Shown: in pieces, positions 1-8,565 of the stretch
Layout: each line of letters starts with the position of its first letter
How positions within the stretch are numbered: position 1 is the stretch's first letter
Source: an uncultured Clostridia bacterium
Lineage (GTDB): Bacteria; Bacillota; Clostridia; Oscillospirales; CAG-382
Length of the DNA stretch: 64,000 nt
Reading direction: 5' to 3'
Assembly: GCA_947628695.1 (NCBI GenBank)
Contig: CANRAV010000008.1
Location: 1-64,000, forward strand
Notes under the pieces: model-generated
What the model saw: the letters and a program-made list of their open reading frames with translations, nothing else
The model's database searches: none
What the model was told of the DNA's origin: nothing
Made by a program: the position numbers and the translations under genes

Positions 1-53
1 GCCTCCGCAGAGCTTTCCGCTATGATAACCCTCGGCCTTGTGTTGTTTTCCAT
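1..53 (-). CDS. N-terminus of a response-regulator-like protein (partial)
   Basis: Only the first 17 codons are in the window; the gene runs off the left edge. The reading begins MENNTRPRVIIAESSAE. The RVIIAE stretch looks like the first beta strand of a receiver domain (as in K-V-L-I-A-D-D of Spo0A-type regulators), but the usual acidic pair would be E-S here. The ATG at 53 is preceded by ATGGAGGATTAT, a strong ribosome-binding site, and by a promoter at 148-176. The assignment as a receiver is an inference from a dozen residues; that a gene starts here is better supported than its function. Confidence 0.4.
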   Translation of the reverse strand, partial: MENNTRPRVIIAESSAE

Positions 54-147
54 ATAATCCTCCATGTATTCGCTGCCCGCGAAGTGACAGCTTTATTTTT
101 TGTCTTAATCTGTCGCCGGAATTGTTTTCCTGCACTTCGTATACCAA

Positions 148-176
148 ATTTTACCATATGTAGTGGTAGATGTCAA
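148..176 (-). promoter_or_regulatory. Promoter for the leftward gene at the window edge
   Basis: Read on the minus strand: TTGACA (176-171), 17-nt spacer, TAAAAT (153-148). It lies about 95 nt upstream of the start codon at 53. Confidence 0.6.
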
Positions 177-257
177 TATGTTTTCGCCAAAAAATGTCAG
201 AATCGTGCGCCGTTTTTCGACAACATATAGTGCTAAAATGACAAAAAACGTAAAAAT

Positions 258-1610
258 GCATCGAAATATGGTAGGCATCGCCAAACTCGAACGGCACGCT
301 GTAAAACGTGCAATTCCCCAAAATATGGTAGGCGTCGCCAAAAACGAACGCCACACAGCGAGAGACGCAATTCCCATTAAGCCTTGCTTTTTTCGGAGAG
401 CGACGCGTGTAGAACGGAGTGTGGAATTGGGAGTGTAGAGTTGGGAGCGAGGCATAGAAGCAAAAATGAAGCGCCCCGCGTGGGACGTTGCATGTTAAGT
501 ATGAGGAGCGGAGGATGGGGAACGGGGCGTGAAGTGTGTAGAGCGTGGTTGGGGAGCGACGCGTGAGAAGCAAAAAACGCATCGAAATATGGTGGGCGCC
601 TCCAAACTTGAACGACACATGGCGAGAAGCGCAATTCCCAAAAATATGGTAGGTGCCGCCAAAAACGAACGCCGCACAGCGAGAAGCGCAATTCCCATAA
701 AGCCTTGCTTTTTTCGGCGAACGACGCAATTTCCAAAATCCCGCTTTTTCAGAGGGAGACGTCCGCTTTTCCCGTCACTCACTTCGTTCGTGACGGAAAA
801 AAGGGGGGAGGTGGAGTGCCGCGTGTTGGATGTGGGGAGAACAGGGCGTGAGGAGCAGAGCGTGGAGTTTTGAGCGGAGAACATAGAAGCAAAACGAAGC
901 ACCGCGCGCTGAGCGTCGCGTGGGGAGTGGAGCGTGAACTGCGAAGCGCGGGGAGAGAAAAAAGTAAAAACACATCGAGATATGGTAGGTGCATCCGAAC
1001 TCGAACGACACTTAGCGACAAGCGCAATCCCACAAAATATGGTAGGCGCCGCCAAAAACGAACGACACCTGGCGAGAAGCGCAATTACCAAAAAAGCCCT
1101 GCGATTTTCAGGGAGCGATGCAATTTCCAAAAGCCTACTTTTTCAGAGGGAAGCGGCTATTTTCCCCTTCACTCACTTCGTTCGTGACGGAAAAAGGGGG
1201 GGAAAGTGGAGTGCCGCGTGTTGGATGTGGGGAGAACAGGGCGCGAGGAGCAGAGCGTGGAGTTTTGAGCGGAGAACATAGAAGCAAAACGAAGCACCGC
1301 GCGCTGAGCGTCGCGTGTTAGGTGTGGAGTTAGGAGTGAGTGGCCAAAACGAAGCGCCGCGCGCGGAGTGTGAAGAGTGGAGCGGAGCGCGTGAGGCGAG
1401 GAAAACGGAGAATGGGGAACGGGGTGTGAAGTGCGAAAATGGGGCGTGAGGTATGAAGTGTGGGAAGGTGAAAACGAAGATCCGTGCACTGAGCGGCGCG
1501 TGCGAGCGCGGGGCGTGAAATGAAAAGCGGGCACCGTCAAACTCAAACTACACACGGCGAATGACGCAATTTCCAAAAGCCCTGAGATTTTTCATGGAAG
1601 GCGCTGCTTT
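258..1610. repeat. Tandem array of about 350-bp GC-rich intergenic repeats (R3)
   Basis: A unit starting near 258, 577 and 971, with a degenerate fourth piece near 1530, recurs in direct orientation. Each unit holds a doublet of the phrase AATATGGTAGGCGCCGCCAA followed by AACGAACG-type sequence, then GCGCAATTCCCA and a CCTTGCTTTTTTCGG segment. The second and third units also share a block (about 740-910 and 1130-1305) with TCACTTCGTTCGTGACGG and the sequence of a GTGGAGTGCCGCGTGTTGGA motif. Open frames exist on both strands only because the array lacks stops; their products are repetitive, unlike any protein family, with no convincing starts. No gene is supported in 180-2098. Confidence 0.75.
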
Positions 1611-1611
1611 T

Positions 1612-1720
1612 ACCATTCGCTCGCTATGTTCGCGGCGGAAGCCCCAAATAGGTTAAAAGGTTGGCTGCCCGGAAAGCACGGCTTTCCGGGCAGCCCTTCT
1701 TATATTATTGATTTTCGGTT
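1612..1720 (+). repeat. Short copy of modular repeat R2 with a long hairpin
   Basis: Contains TCGCTATGTTCGCGGCGG, then AGGTTAAAAGGTTGGCT and a strong hairpin: GGCTGCCCGGAAAGC (from about 1671) pairing with GCTTTCCGGGCAGCC, followed by a T-rich stretch. The same order of modules, with different hairpin arms, recurs at 25190-25530 and, inverted, at 33000-33309. It may act as a terminator. Confidence 0.6.
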
Positions 1721-2098
1721 TGCTTGCAGGCGGGGAGGTGGCTGCTTCATGTTCGCTCCGTTCGCGGAGTGGGAGGACGGATGCGTCTTTGTTGACGCAG
1801 TCGCGGTTTAGGGGGTACCGTCAATATCTGCTTCCCTTACGGCCTTAGAGAACAACCGAGCCGCGTGATCGCGTCTTTTGCGGTTTAGGGTGGCTCCCCC
1901 ATTGCTTGCTGCTCTCGCTGCTCTCGTGGGCGGGGGCTGATGCGTCTTTATTGATGCGCTCACGGTTTTGGCGGCTCCGCCGCGTGCTTTCTGCTCTCGT
2001 GAGCGGGAGAAGGATGTATCTGCCTTGCCGCATCAGCGGAGGCAGTGAACAGCTCCGACGTTGTGCTTGCGCCTCTCGCGAGCGGGAATTGACGTCCG
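1721..2098. repeat. Gene-free stretch with short imperfect repeats
   Basis: A GC-rich non-coding stretch with three loose copies of a GATGCGTCTTT...GCGGTTT phrase (near 1780, 1868 and 1938) and repeated GCTCTCGTGAGCGGG-like words (near 1920, 1995, 2075). No credible start codon with ribosome-binding site and no promoter was found. It abuts the stop of the leftward leucine-rich-repeat gene, so it is its 3' flank. Confidence 0.5.
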
Positions 2099-4156
2099 TC
2101 AGCTCTTCTTGTTGTAGACGCTCAAGGTTTCGCCGTCTTCGGTCTTGGTTCCGGCGTAGGTGTAGTTTTCCTGCACATACGGCGTCGCCTCGATGCCCTC
2201 GCCGAAAATGAGGGTATTGGGATATAGTTCAAACGAATTGTAATACCCTCCGAAGACTCCTCGACCCTCTTGCAATTCATTTGCGACAACAAGGGATTTT
2301 ACTGTAAGCGTGTCGAGCTTAAAATTGAAAAGCTGTGACGTTATACCGCCGGGAAACGCTAAAAACCTATAAGTTACACTCTCGGGAATCACTACACTTA
2401 TAAGCGAATTACAATTTAAAAACGCACCGTCTGCTATTAGTTTTGTACCATCTTTTATTTTATAGTCGCCGCTTAGGTTTTCGCTTGCTCTAATGAGGTA
2501 AATTCCCATATACAGTACGCCGTTCTCCCAATTCTTTTGGTCGGCATAAAACGGCGTGTCTTCAAATGCATGGTGGCCGATGTATTCGACATTTGACGGC
2601 AACGTTATGTCTTTAAGAGAGGTGCAGCCGGAGAATGCGCCACATCCTATGTAAGTCACGCCATCCGGAATGACAATGGTTTCAAGAGACTCGCAGCCTC
2701 TGAAAGCCGGAGTCATAGAAGAATACGACGGAGCACCACCGCTTTCAGCGCCCCATATGCTCGTGATGTCCGACGGAAGAACGACGCTTTTAAGCGAAGA
2801 GCAGTCGCAAAAAAGTCCCTCGCTTAACTCCTTGACTCCGTTTCCTAACTTCGCACTTTCAAGAGAAGTGCAGCCGTCAAAGGCGAAGTCTCTCAGCTCC
2901 GTAACGCTGTCCGGAACGACTATGTCTTTAAGAGCGGTGCAGTCTTTAAAGGCGCTTTTCCCAATGCAAGAAATACCGTCGGGAAAGGTAATTGCACTTA
3001 AAGACGAACAGCCGCTAAACGCATTATCACTTATTCCCACCAGCCCGTCTGGAAGGTGAATGCTTGTTATGTCGCTGTTCTCGAAGGCCGATGCCCCTAT
3101 TGCTTTTACATAAGACGGAATTTGTGCGTCACTGAAGCCGAAAACTACGCTGCCTGTTTCTTTGTTAATAAGGCAGTTGCCCTCAAAGCAATACGTAGTG
3201 TTTTCGGGGCTGATGTCGATGCTTTTCAGAGATGGGCAATCTGCAAAAACAGACAGCCCATGGCCATTATACCAGCCGCTCTCGTATCCGCTTTCAATTT
3301 TGGAAAGTCCCTTGCCTATGCTTACACTTTCAAGCGAGGTGCAGCCGTCAAATACCCCGTAGCCCATTTGTGTGACACTGTCGGGTATATCGACGTTTTT
3401 TAAGGACTTGCACTCGCTGAAGGTGTTTGCGGCAATGGTTTTTACTCCGTTCGGTATAACCACGCTTTCAAGGGATCCGCAGCCTTGAAATGCCCCGTCT
3501 ATATTCTCCAGCGTGGAGGGCAGCACCACATGCTTTAAATTGGGAAAGCCTTGAAACATGTTGTAATCAAAGGGGATTCGCGTAGCGTCTGCCCACGTTT
3601 CCACATGGAACGAAAGAAGATGCGTTATCCCTTCCGATATTACAACTGTCGTTACCTTGTCGAACTTGCCGTCCAAGCCCTTAAGCTTCGAATTTATCCA
3701 CTCTGCGCCGCCTGTTGGGGGAAGGTCTTTGAACATTTCAAGATTTTTCCAATAGTCTTCGTTGTCTATAAACGGCATCTCGCCTTGACCGGAGAAGACG
3801 AGCTTGCCTTCGGCGTCCAGCGCCCAGTTGAAGTTCTCGATTTTTCCGCTTGCTACCAACGGGACGGGGTCGTCGGCGGAGGACTCGCTCGGCTGCACGG
3901 AGCTTCCGGTTTCGCTGCTCTCGGGAACGGAGGATGTGACGCCTGCGTCTTCCGAAGAAGGGTCTCCTGCGCTCTCTTCCGCACCGCCGCTGCTCTGTTC
4001 GAGGTTTTCGGACGTTGAAACAGCACCGCTTTCTGCATGGTCCGACGTGTTGTCATCCAAGTGCATGAGGGCTTCTTTCAACTGCTCGCATGCGGACAGA
4101 CAGAGGGTTCCGACAAGTAAGGTCAAAATCAGGAGTATCGCCGCAAGTCTTTTCAT
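2099..4156 (-). CDS. BspA-type leucine-rich-repeat lipoprotein
   Basis: 685 residues. The start chosen is the ATG at 4156 (MKRLAAILLILTLLVG...), because AAAGGAGAAAGAG sits just upstream; an upstream in-frame ATG at 4183 lacks such a site. Residues 1-25 are a lipoprotein signal with the lipobox L-S-A-C. A Ser/Glu-rich linker follows (about 30-85), then a short domain (NFNWALDAEGKLVFSGQGEM) that recurs at the N-terminus of the other repeat proteins here. About ten 23-residue repeats of the BspA/TpLRR type follow (CTSLESVSIGKGLSKI, FSGCTSLKDITLPSNVEYIG). Unlike the other repeat proteins in this window it has no dockerin and ends in NKKS. Expected to be lipid-anchored on the outer face of the membrane and to bind a ligand or host protein; the ligand is unknown. 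Confidence 0.85.
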   Translation of the reverse strand: MKRLAAILLILTLLVGTLCLSACEQLKEALMHLDDNTSDHAESGAVSTSENLEQSSGGAEESAGDPSSEDAGVTSSVPESSETGSSVQPSESSADDPVPLVASGKIENFNWALDAEGKLVFSGQGEMPFIDNEDYWKNLEMFKDLPPTGGAEWINSKLKGLDGKFDKVTTVVISEGITHLLSFHVETWADATRIPFDYNMFQGFPNLKHVVLPSTLENIDGAFQGCGSLESVVIPNGVKTIAANTFSECKSLKNVDIPDSVTQMGYGVFDGCTSLESVSIGKGLSKIESGYESGWYNGHGLSVFADCPSLKSIDISPENTTYCFEGNCLINKETGSVVFGFSDAQIPSYVKAIGASAFENSDITSIHLPDGLVGISDNAFSGCSSLSAITFPDGISCIGKSAFKDCTALKDIVVPDSVTELRDFAFDGCTSLESAKLGNGVKELSEGLFCDCSSLKSVVLPSDITSIWGAESGGAPSYSSMTPAFRGCESLETIVIPDGVTYIGCGAFSGCTSLKDITLPSNVEYIGHHAFEDTPFYADQKNWENGVLYMGIYLIRASENLSGDYKIKDGTKLIADGAFLNCNSLISVVIPESVTYRFLAFPGGITSQLFNFKLDTLTVKSLVVANELQEGRGVFGGYYNSFELYPNTLIFGEGIEATPYVQENYTYAGTKTEDGETLSVYNKKS

Positions 4157-4204
4157 AAACACTCTTTCTCCTTTGTTAAGCAATCAAATATACTGTTTTA
4201 ATAC

Positions 4205-4233
4205 ATTGTATTATAAATGTTTACAAAAATCAA
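4205..4233 (-). promoter_or_regulatory. Promoter of the leucine-rich-repeat lipoprotein gene
   Basis: Minus strand TTGATT (4233-4228), 17-nt spacer, TACAAT (4210-4205), about 50 nt before the start codon. The surrounding sequence is AT-rich; a second overlapping pair (TTGTAA/TATTAA) is possible. Confidence 0.45.
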
Positions 4234-4315
4234 GAGCTTTTATGAAAAACAAGAGCGTTTTTCTCAAGCTTTGCAGCATTTCGGAAAGCGCTCCATGGGT
4301 GCGGGGGTGCATGGC

Positions 4316-4530
4316 GGAGGCGAAGCCTGCGTTGCCGGCGCGGGATTTTGGCGGGGGTAGAGAGTGGAGTGTGGAGTTTTGGTGCAGAAAGCGCCTCATG
4401 CGTGCGAACAGCCTAAACATTGCTAAGGCACAACTTGCGTTGCCGGTGCCGGATTTGGGCTGGGGTAGAGAGTGGGGTGTGGAGTTTGATTGAAGTGAAG
4501 AGGTAAGAAGTAAGAGTGAACAAGTGCGGA
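4316..4530. repeat. Degenerate direct repeat in a gene-free stretch, with R1-like and R4-like words
   Basis: Two copies (about 4327-4380 and 4436-4489) of a phrase beginning GCGTTGCCGG and running into GGGGTAGAGAGTG, then GTGTGGAGTTT. The phrase GCCTGCGTTGCCGGC resembles the 5' module of repeat R1. The stretch ends with GAAGAGGTAAGAAGTAAGAG, a word that reappears near 28411 and 46495 next to R1 copies. No gene is seen between 4234 and 4600. Confidence 0.5.
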
Positions 4531-4600
4531 TGAAAAAGCTTCCGCTTTTTCCTTTTTATATGTATAACTGCACGTTTAACCGAATTTTGACTTTTTCTAC

Positions 4601-4629
4601 TTGACAAGGCCATGCCGCTGTTGTATACT
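4601..4629 (+). promoter_or_regulatory. Consensus sigma-70-type promoter
   Basis: TTGACA (4601-4606), 17-nt spacer, TATACT (4624-4629). Drives the small ORF at 4704 and the dockerin surface protein at 4899. Confidence 0.8.
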
Positions 4630-4703
4630 TATTGTGAATATTTTTGATTTTCTGATTCGTATAATGCAATATTCTACGAGAGGTAAATCGATAACGGGAG
4701 ACC

Positions 4704-4883
4704 ATGAAAATGGACGAGGTGTGTTCTGAGATTCCAAAGGCAGAGACCAATTTGGAAAAGGGCCATACCTACAAAGAAAATATGAAACGTTATAAAAAAG
4801 CGCTATCTTCCGGCTTTTATTTCGAAAAAAATTCAATATTCAATAAAAAGGCACCTGTGAGATCATTCTGCTATCTTGAATAA
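4704..4883 (+). CDS. 59-residue hypothetical protein, possibly a truncated remnant
   Basis: Begins MKMDEVCSEIPKAETN and ends SFCYLE; charged, Lys-rich, no signal or membrane segment. It begins 75 nt after the promoter at 4601 and stops 15 nt before the next start codon, so it is cotranscribed with the surface-protein gene. The upstream GGGAG is only 3 nt from the ATG, a weak site. The stretch with YKENMKRYKKALSSGFYFE resembles, from memory, the N-terminus of a longer family of small cytoplasmic proteins in gut Firmicutes, after which this ORF diverges; that would make it a leftover of a deleted gene. I cannot confirm the match. It could also be a leader peptide. Confidence 0.45.
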   Translation: MKMDEVCSEIPKAETNLEKGHTYKENMKRYKKALSSGFYFEKNSIFNKKAPVRSFCYLE

Positions 4884-4898
4884 ACAGGAGGTAAAAAC

Positions 4899-7391
4899 AT
4901 GAAAATGTGGAAACGAGTTCTTGCGGCGGCACTTTGCGTCCTTTTAGGCGTGTCCTGCCTGCCGGATCTTTCGACGTTTGCCGTCGGCTATGTGCAGGCC
5001 AAGATTGAAGAGATCACGGCCGTCGCCGGTGTGCCCGGCGTTGATGCGGATGCCGAACCGGATGCCGGCTCTGACGTGGTGTATGACGCGTTGCTGTCCA
5101 AAGAGCCGAAGGCGGAGCCTGAGCCAAAAGATTGGACGGGATACACCCCCATTTCCACGGCGCAGCAGCTCAGCGACATCCGCAACGATTTGGGTGGTAA
5201 ATATTATTTGACCTGTGACATCGTATTTACTGAGGCGGATTTTGCTGAGAATGGGGATTTCTATAACGACGGCGCCGGATGGATTCCGCTGGGTGATTCG
5301 AGACATCCGTTCTTTGGAGCCTTTGACGGCGACGGATATACGATTCAAAATTTGTTTGCCCATGTGGCGAAACTTGATACTGATGTTTATGCCGGATTGT
5401 TTGGTTATGTTCAAAATAGCATCATTCGAAATCTCGGCCTTGTAGATAGCGATATTACTGCTACTGCTCAGTCTTCCTATTACAATGCCTATGCCGGCGG
5501 GATCGCGGGATATGTTGACGGCGGAACCTTCAGCAAATGCTACAACACAGGCAGCGTATCCGCAACCTCTACCAAAAGCTATGCCTCTGCCTATGCCGGC
5601 GGGATCGCGGGACATGTTTACTCTGCAACCATCAGCGAATGCTACAACACGGGCAGCGTGTCCGCAAGTGGCTCTTTCACTTCCTCTGCCGGCGGGATCG
5701 CGGGATATGTTGACGGCGGAACCATCAGCGAATGCTACAACACGGGCAGCGTGTCCGCAAGTGGCTATTTCGATGCCTCTGCCTATGCCGGCGGGATCGC
5801 GGGAGACGGCGGAACCATCAGCGAATGCTACAACACGGGCAGCGTGTCCGCAACTTCTTCCAATGCCTCTGCCTATGCCGGCGGGATCGCGGGATATGTT
5901 TGCTTTGCAACCATCAGCAAATGCTACAACACGGGCAGCGTGTCCGCAACCTCTTCCGAAGGCTATGGCTATGACTCTGCCTGTGCCGGCGGGATCGTGG
6001 GGTACTCTTCCTCTGCGAACATCAGCGAATGCTACAACACGGGCAGCGTGTCCGCAACATCTTCCGAACGCCATGCCTATGCCGGCGGGATTGTGGGAGA
6101 CATTTGCTCTGGATCCGTCAGCGAATGCTACAACACGGGCAGCGTGTCTGCAAACTCTTCCTCTTCCGAAAACTATGCCTATGCCGGCGGGATCGTGGGA
6201 TGTGTTTACTCTGCAACCATCAGCGAATGCTACAACACGGGCAGCGTGTCCGCAAGTGGCTATCACGGTTCCTATGCCGGCGGTATCGTGGGATACATTT
6301 CCTCTAGATCCGTCAGCAAATGCTATTATCTGGACAACTGCGCCAAAGGCGTGGGCTACGGAACGGGTTCTGCGGTAAAATGCACATTAGAACAAATGAA
6401 GAATCCGGCGACATTCGTCGGCTTTGATTTCGGCTCGGTCTGGACAATGGCGGGCAAGGAAGAATATCCTTTCCCGGAATTGCAAAAGGTTGAGATGATC
6501 TTCCGTCGGGAGATAGCGTCTGTGGAAATTGCCACGCAGCCCAAGACAAGCTACATCGAGGGACAGCCCTTCGACGACAGCACCATGACGTTGAAGGTGA
6601 CATATTACGGCTTTTTCACTGAAAACGACTTTTCCACTGAAATTATCACCCAAGGATGGAGCATCAACGGCTATAAACCGGATACCGTCGGTTCACAAAC
6701 CGTAACCGTGACGTATCAGAATTTCACCGTTCAAATCAAGGTTACGGTTGCGAAAAAACAGCTGGTTCACATTGCCGTGACGCAGCAGCCGAGTCAGACG
6801 GAATATGTCGTTGGCGACTCTTTCAACGACAAAGGCATGGAACTGACGCTGTATTACGACAACGAAACGCAGACCGTCGTAGATTCCGGCTGGGATCTGC
6901 CGGATTACGATTTTTCCGAGCCCGGACAAATAGAAGTAAAAATCACCTATCAAGGGAAGCAGACCGCGCTGACCGTCACCGTCCGTCCCGCAGCGCCCGG
7001 CGAAGAGGAACCGTCCGACGACCCGTCCGGCGAAGAGCACGTTCACAAATTCGGTGCAGAGTGGAAAACCGACGCGGAGCGGCATTGGCACGAGTGCAGC
7101 GTCTGCGGCGAAAGAAATCAAAACTTTTACCACGTCTACGACGACGAGCACGACACAGTTTGTAACATCTGTGGATATGTGAAGGGGGCAAGTGCCCTCC
7201 TCGGCGACGCCAACGACGACGGAGCTGTGAACAACATCGACGCGTCCCTCGTCTTGCAGTACGACGCAGGCGTCACAACCTTTGAAGACGAAGCCCTCGT
7301 CGCAGCCGACGTAAACGCCGACGGTGCCGTCAACAACATCGACGCTTCCCGCATCCTCCAGTTCGACGCCGGCGTCATCTCCGGGCTTTAG
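4899..7391 (+). CDS. Secreted GLUG-like repeat protein with Ig-like domains and a type I dockerin
   Basis: 830 residues; ATG at 4899 follows CAGGAGGTAAAAAC. Signal peptide about 1-28. Residues about 80-195 lead into the repeat region (ISTAQQLSDIRNDLGGKYYL is typical of proteins with GLUG repeats). Nine copies of a roughly 31-residue unit, consensus Y-A-G-G-I-A-G-x5-A-T-I-S-E-C-Y-N-T-G-S-V-S-A, lie at about 198-480 and should form a beta-solenoid. Two bacterial Ig-like domains follow (about 540-705; TQPKTSYIEGQPFDDS and TQQPSQTEYVVGDSFNDKGM), then a Cys/His cluster (HWHECSVCGE) and a two-repeat dockerin (about 766-828; GDANDDGAVNNID and DVNADGAVNNID, each a calcium-binding loop). The dockerin predicts attachment to a cohesin scaffold, none of which is in the window. 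Function likely adhesion or glycan-related binding; no catalytic domain is seen. Confidence 0.88.
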   Translation: MKMWKRVLAAALCVLLGVSCLPDLSTFAVGYVQAKIEEITAVAGVPGVDADAEPDAGSDVVYDALLSKEPKAEPEPKDWTGYTPISTAQQLSDIRNDLGGKYYLTCDIVFTEADFAENGDFYNDGAGWIPLGDSRHPFFGAFDGDGYTIQNLFAHVAKLDTDVYAGLFGYVQNSIIRNLGLVDSDITATAQSSYYNAYAGGIAGYVDGGTFSKCYNTGSVSATSTKSYASAYAGGIAGHVYSATISECYNTGSVSASGSFTSSAGGIAGYVDGGTISECYNTGSVSASGYFDASAYAGGIAGDGGTISECYNTGSVSATSSNASAYAGGIAGYVCFATISKCYNTGSVSATSSEGYGYDSACAGGIVGYSSSANISECYNTGSVSATSSERHAYAGGIVGDICSGSVSECYNTGSVSANSSSSENYAYAGGIVGCVYSATISECYNTGSVSASGYHGSYAGGIVGYISSRSVSKCYYLDNCAKGVGYGTGSAVKCTLEQMKNPATFVGFDFGSVWTMAGKEEYPFPELQKVEMIFRREIASVEIATQPKTSYIEGQPFDDSTMTLKVTYYGFFTENDFSTEIITQGWSINGYKPDTVGSQTVTVTYQNFTVQIKVTVAKKQLVHIAVTQQPSQTEYVVGDSFNDKGMELTLYYDNETQTVVDSGWDLPDYDFSEPGQIEVKITYQGKQTALTVTVRPAAPGEEEPSDDPSGEEHVHKFGAEWKTDAERHWHECSVCGERNQNFYHVYDDEHDTVCNICGYVKGASALLGDANDDGAVNNIDASLVLQYDAGVTTFEDEALVAADVNADGAVNNIDASRILQFDAGVISGL
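5490..6330 (+). repeat. Nine in-frame DNA repeats of about 93 bp inside the GLUG-like region
   Basis: Each copy contains TATGCCGGCGGGATCG and GAATGCTACAACACGGGCAG with near-identical DNA sequence, so the repeats expanded recently or are kept alike by recombination. The low divergence also leaves long stop-free frames on both strands, which are not genes. Confidence 0.85.
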
Positions 7392-7471
7392 GATTTTTCT
7401 GCCGAGGGGCATTGCCCTTTGCGGTGCGGAGGTTCACAAAGGTGCCCACCTGACGAATAGCCTTGTTTTAA

Positions 7472-7516
7472 AAAATGCCGACGGAAGCGGAAACGCCCCG
7501 TCGGTATTTTAATTTT
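7472..7516 (+). terminator. Rho-independent terminator after the dockerin gene
   Basis: AAAATGCCGACGG (7472-7484) pairs with CCGTCGGTATTTT (7498-7510), followed by AATTTT. It lies 80 nt after the stop at 7391. Confidence 0.8.
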
Positions 7517-7589
7517 AACAAAGAATTGCAAAAGTGCGGCATGCGTGCAGGCGGAAACCTCGGCGCGGTACAATAGATGGAAGGCTTAA

Positions 7590-7780
7590 ACGTGCGACAA
7601 GCCTATACACGGCAGAGGCGCGGCCTGCGTTGGCGGCTCGGGATTCCAAAGGGTGCCAACCCTTTGGGTCTAAAAAGCCTTGTTGTTCTATAAACTTAAC
7701 CCAAAACAGCCATGAAGGGACCGAGTCCCTTCATATACAAATACAAAGGACGGGCCGGGGCCCGTCCATAATAAAATTAC
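7590..7780 (-). repeat. Modular hairpin repeat R1, copy A
   Basis: Read from the 3' end of the leftward lipoprotein gene (stop at 7777-7779): hairpin 1 at 7748-7767 (GGACGGGC arms), hairpin 2 at 7714-7732 (GAAGGGAC arms around CGA), hairpin 3 near 7647-7668 (AAAGGGT/ACCCTTT), then the GGCTCGGGATT and GCGTTGGCGGC modules. Four other copies lie at 26294, 28474, 31569 and 46300. Orientation is given relative to the gene whose 3' end it follows. Confidence 0.8.
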
Positions 7781-8565
7781 CCTAAAAACGTAAACTCAGA
7801 GGTGTCGGGGGAGTAGATCTGCACGCTGCCGCCAAGCTGTTTTACGGTGATCTCAAGGCTTATGGAGAAGCTTTTGGCAAGCGCGCTTTCCGGCACGGAG
7901 TAGGCGGGGTAGTAGGGAGCGGTGTCGTGCAGCGTAAAGGAGGCGGTGACCTTAAAGCCTTGAAGGCTTCCGTCGCTGGCTATGACGTAGCTGTACTCGG
8001 CCTCTCTGCATTCCGTCTTCTCTCTCGCGGGCTTGCGCAGTGCGCAGAAGCCGTAGAGGTTGTCTGCAAGGGAAGGCAGTGCTTCCGCAGCGGAGGCGGT
8101 GTAGACGTACTTTTTGCCGTCCGTCTCGGCCGTGCGCAGGCCGGTTATGCCGGCTTCGTCGGGGAGCGGAACGGGGAGGCAGAAGTAGGCGGAAAGCATG
8201 TCTGCGCTGTCCATGGGGATGTAGTAGCTTCCGCCGGAGCCGGCGCTGTAGTAGGCGCCAGCCTTGTAGTAGATGTCGGAGGTCGTGCCCTCGCCGTCCT
8301 TAACCTGCGTGACCCTGCCGGACAGGGCGACGGGGGAGGAGCACTTGTACGCGGCGGAGCCCTGTATGAAGACAAGCGGCTCGTCCGCGCCTTCCTCGCG
8401 CATGTCGAAGGCGAAGGCGCAAAGCCGCGTGTCTGCGGCGTTGTAGGCCTGCACGGCAGTGCGGACGTCTCCGCTTAGGGTATAGCTTTGCCCGCCTTCG
8501 CCGCCGCAGGCGGAAAGAGGGAGCAGAGAAAGGCAAAGAAACAGGCAAAAAAGCCGCTTTACCAT
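7777..8565 (-). CDS. Lipoprotein of unknown function, last gene of the Gld-type ABC operon
   Basis: 262 residues. N-terminal signal with lipobox L-S-A-C (residues 16-19), so the mature protein should be anchored outside the membrane. The rest is a soluble domain with no family I recognise; it is Tyr/Ser-rich with alternating beta-like segments (VTQVKDGEGTTSDIYYKAG, YYIPMDSADMLSAYF), a build seen in lipoproteins of the LppX/LolA type, but I do not claim homology. Its ATG overlaps the end of the DUF4340 gene by 7 nt, so it is translationally coupled to it and probably works with the transporter. A copy of R1 starts directly at its stop codon. Confidence 0.7.
   Translation of the reverse strand: MVKRLFCLFLCLSLLPLSACGGEGGQSYTLSGDVRTAVQAYNAADTRLCAFAFDMREEGADEPLVFIQGSAAYKCSSPVALSGRVTQVKDGEGTTSDIYYKAGAYYSAGSGGSYYIPMDSADMLSAYFCLPVPLPDEAGITGLRTAETDGKKYVYTASAAEALPSLADNLYGFCALRKPAREKTECREAEYSYVIASDGSLQGFKVTASFTLHDTAPYYPAYSVPESALAKSFSISLEITVKQLGGSVQIYSPDTSEFTFLG

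Noticed and set aside
151..1580. Many stop-free frames on both strands encoding products such as GNCASRCAAFVFGG repeats
   Set aside because: They are translations of the tandem R3 array, lack ribosome-binding sites and repeat the same peptide in shifted frames.
4944..6266. 440-residue minus-strand frame and 297-residue plus-strand frame inside the GLUG-like gene
   Set aside because: Shadow frames kept open by the 93-bp repeats; the sense frame has the signal peptide, Ig-like and dockerin domains.
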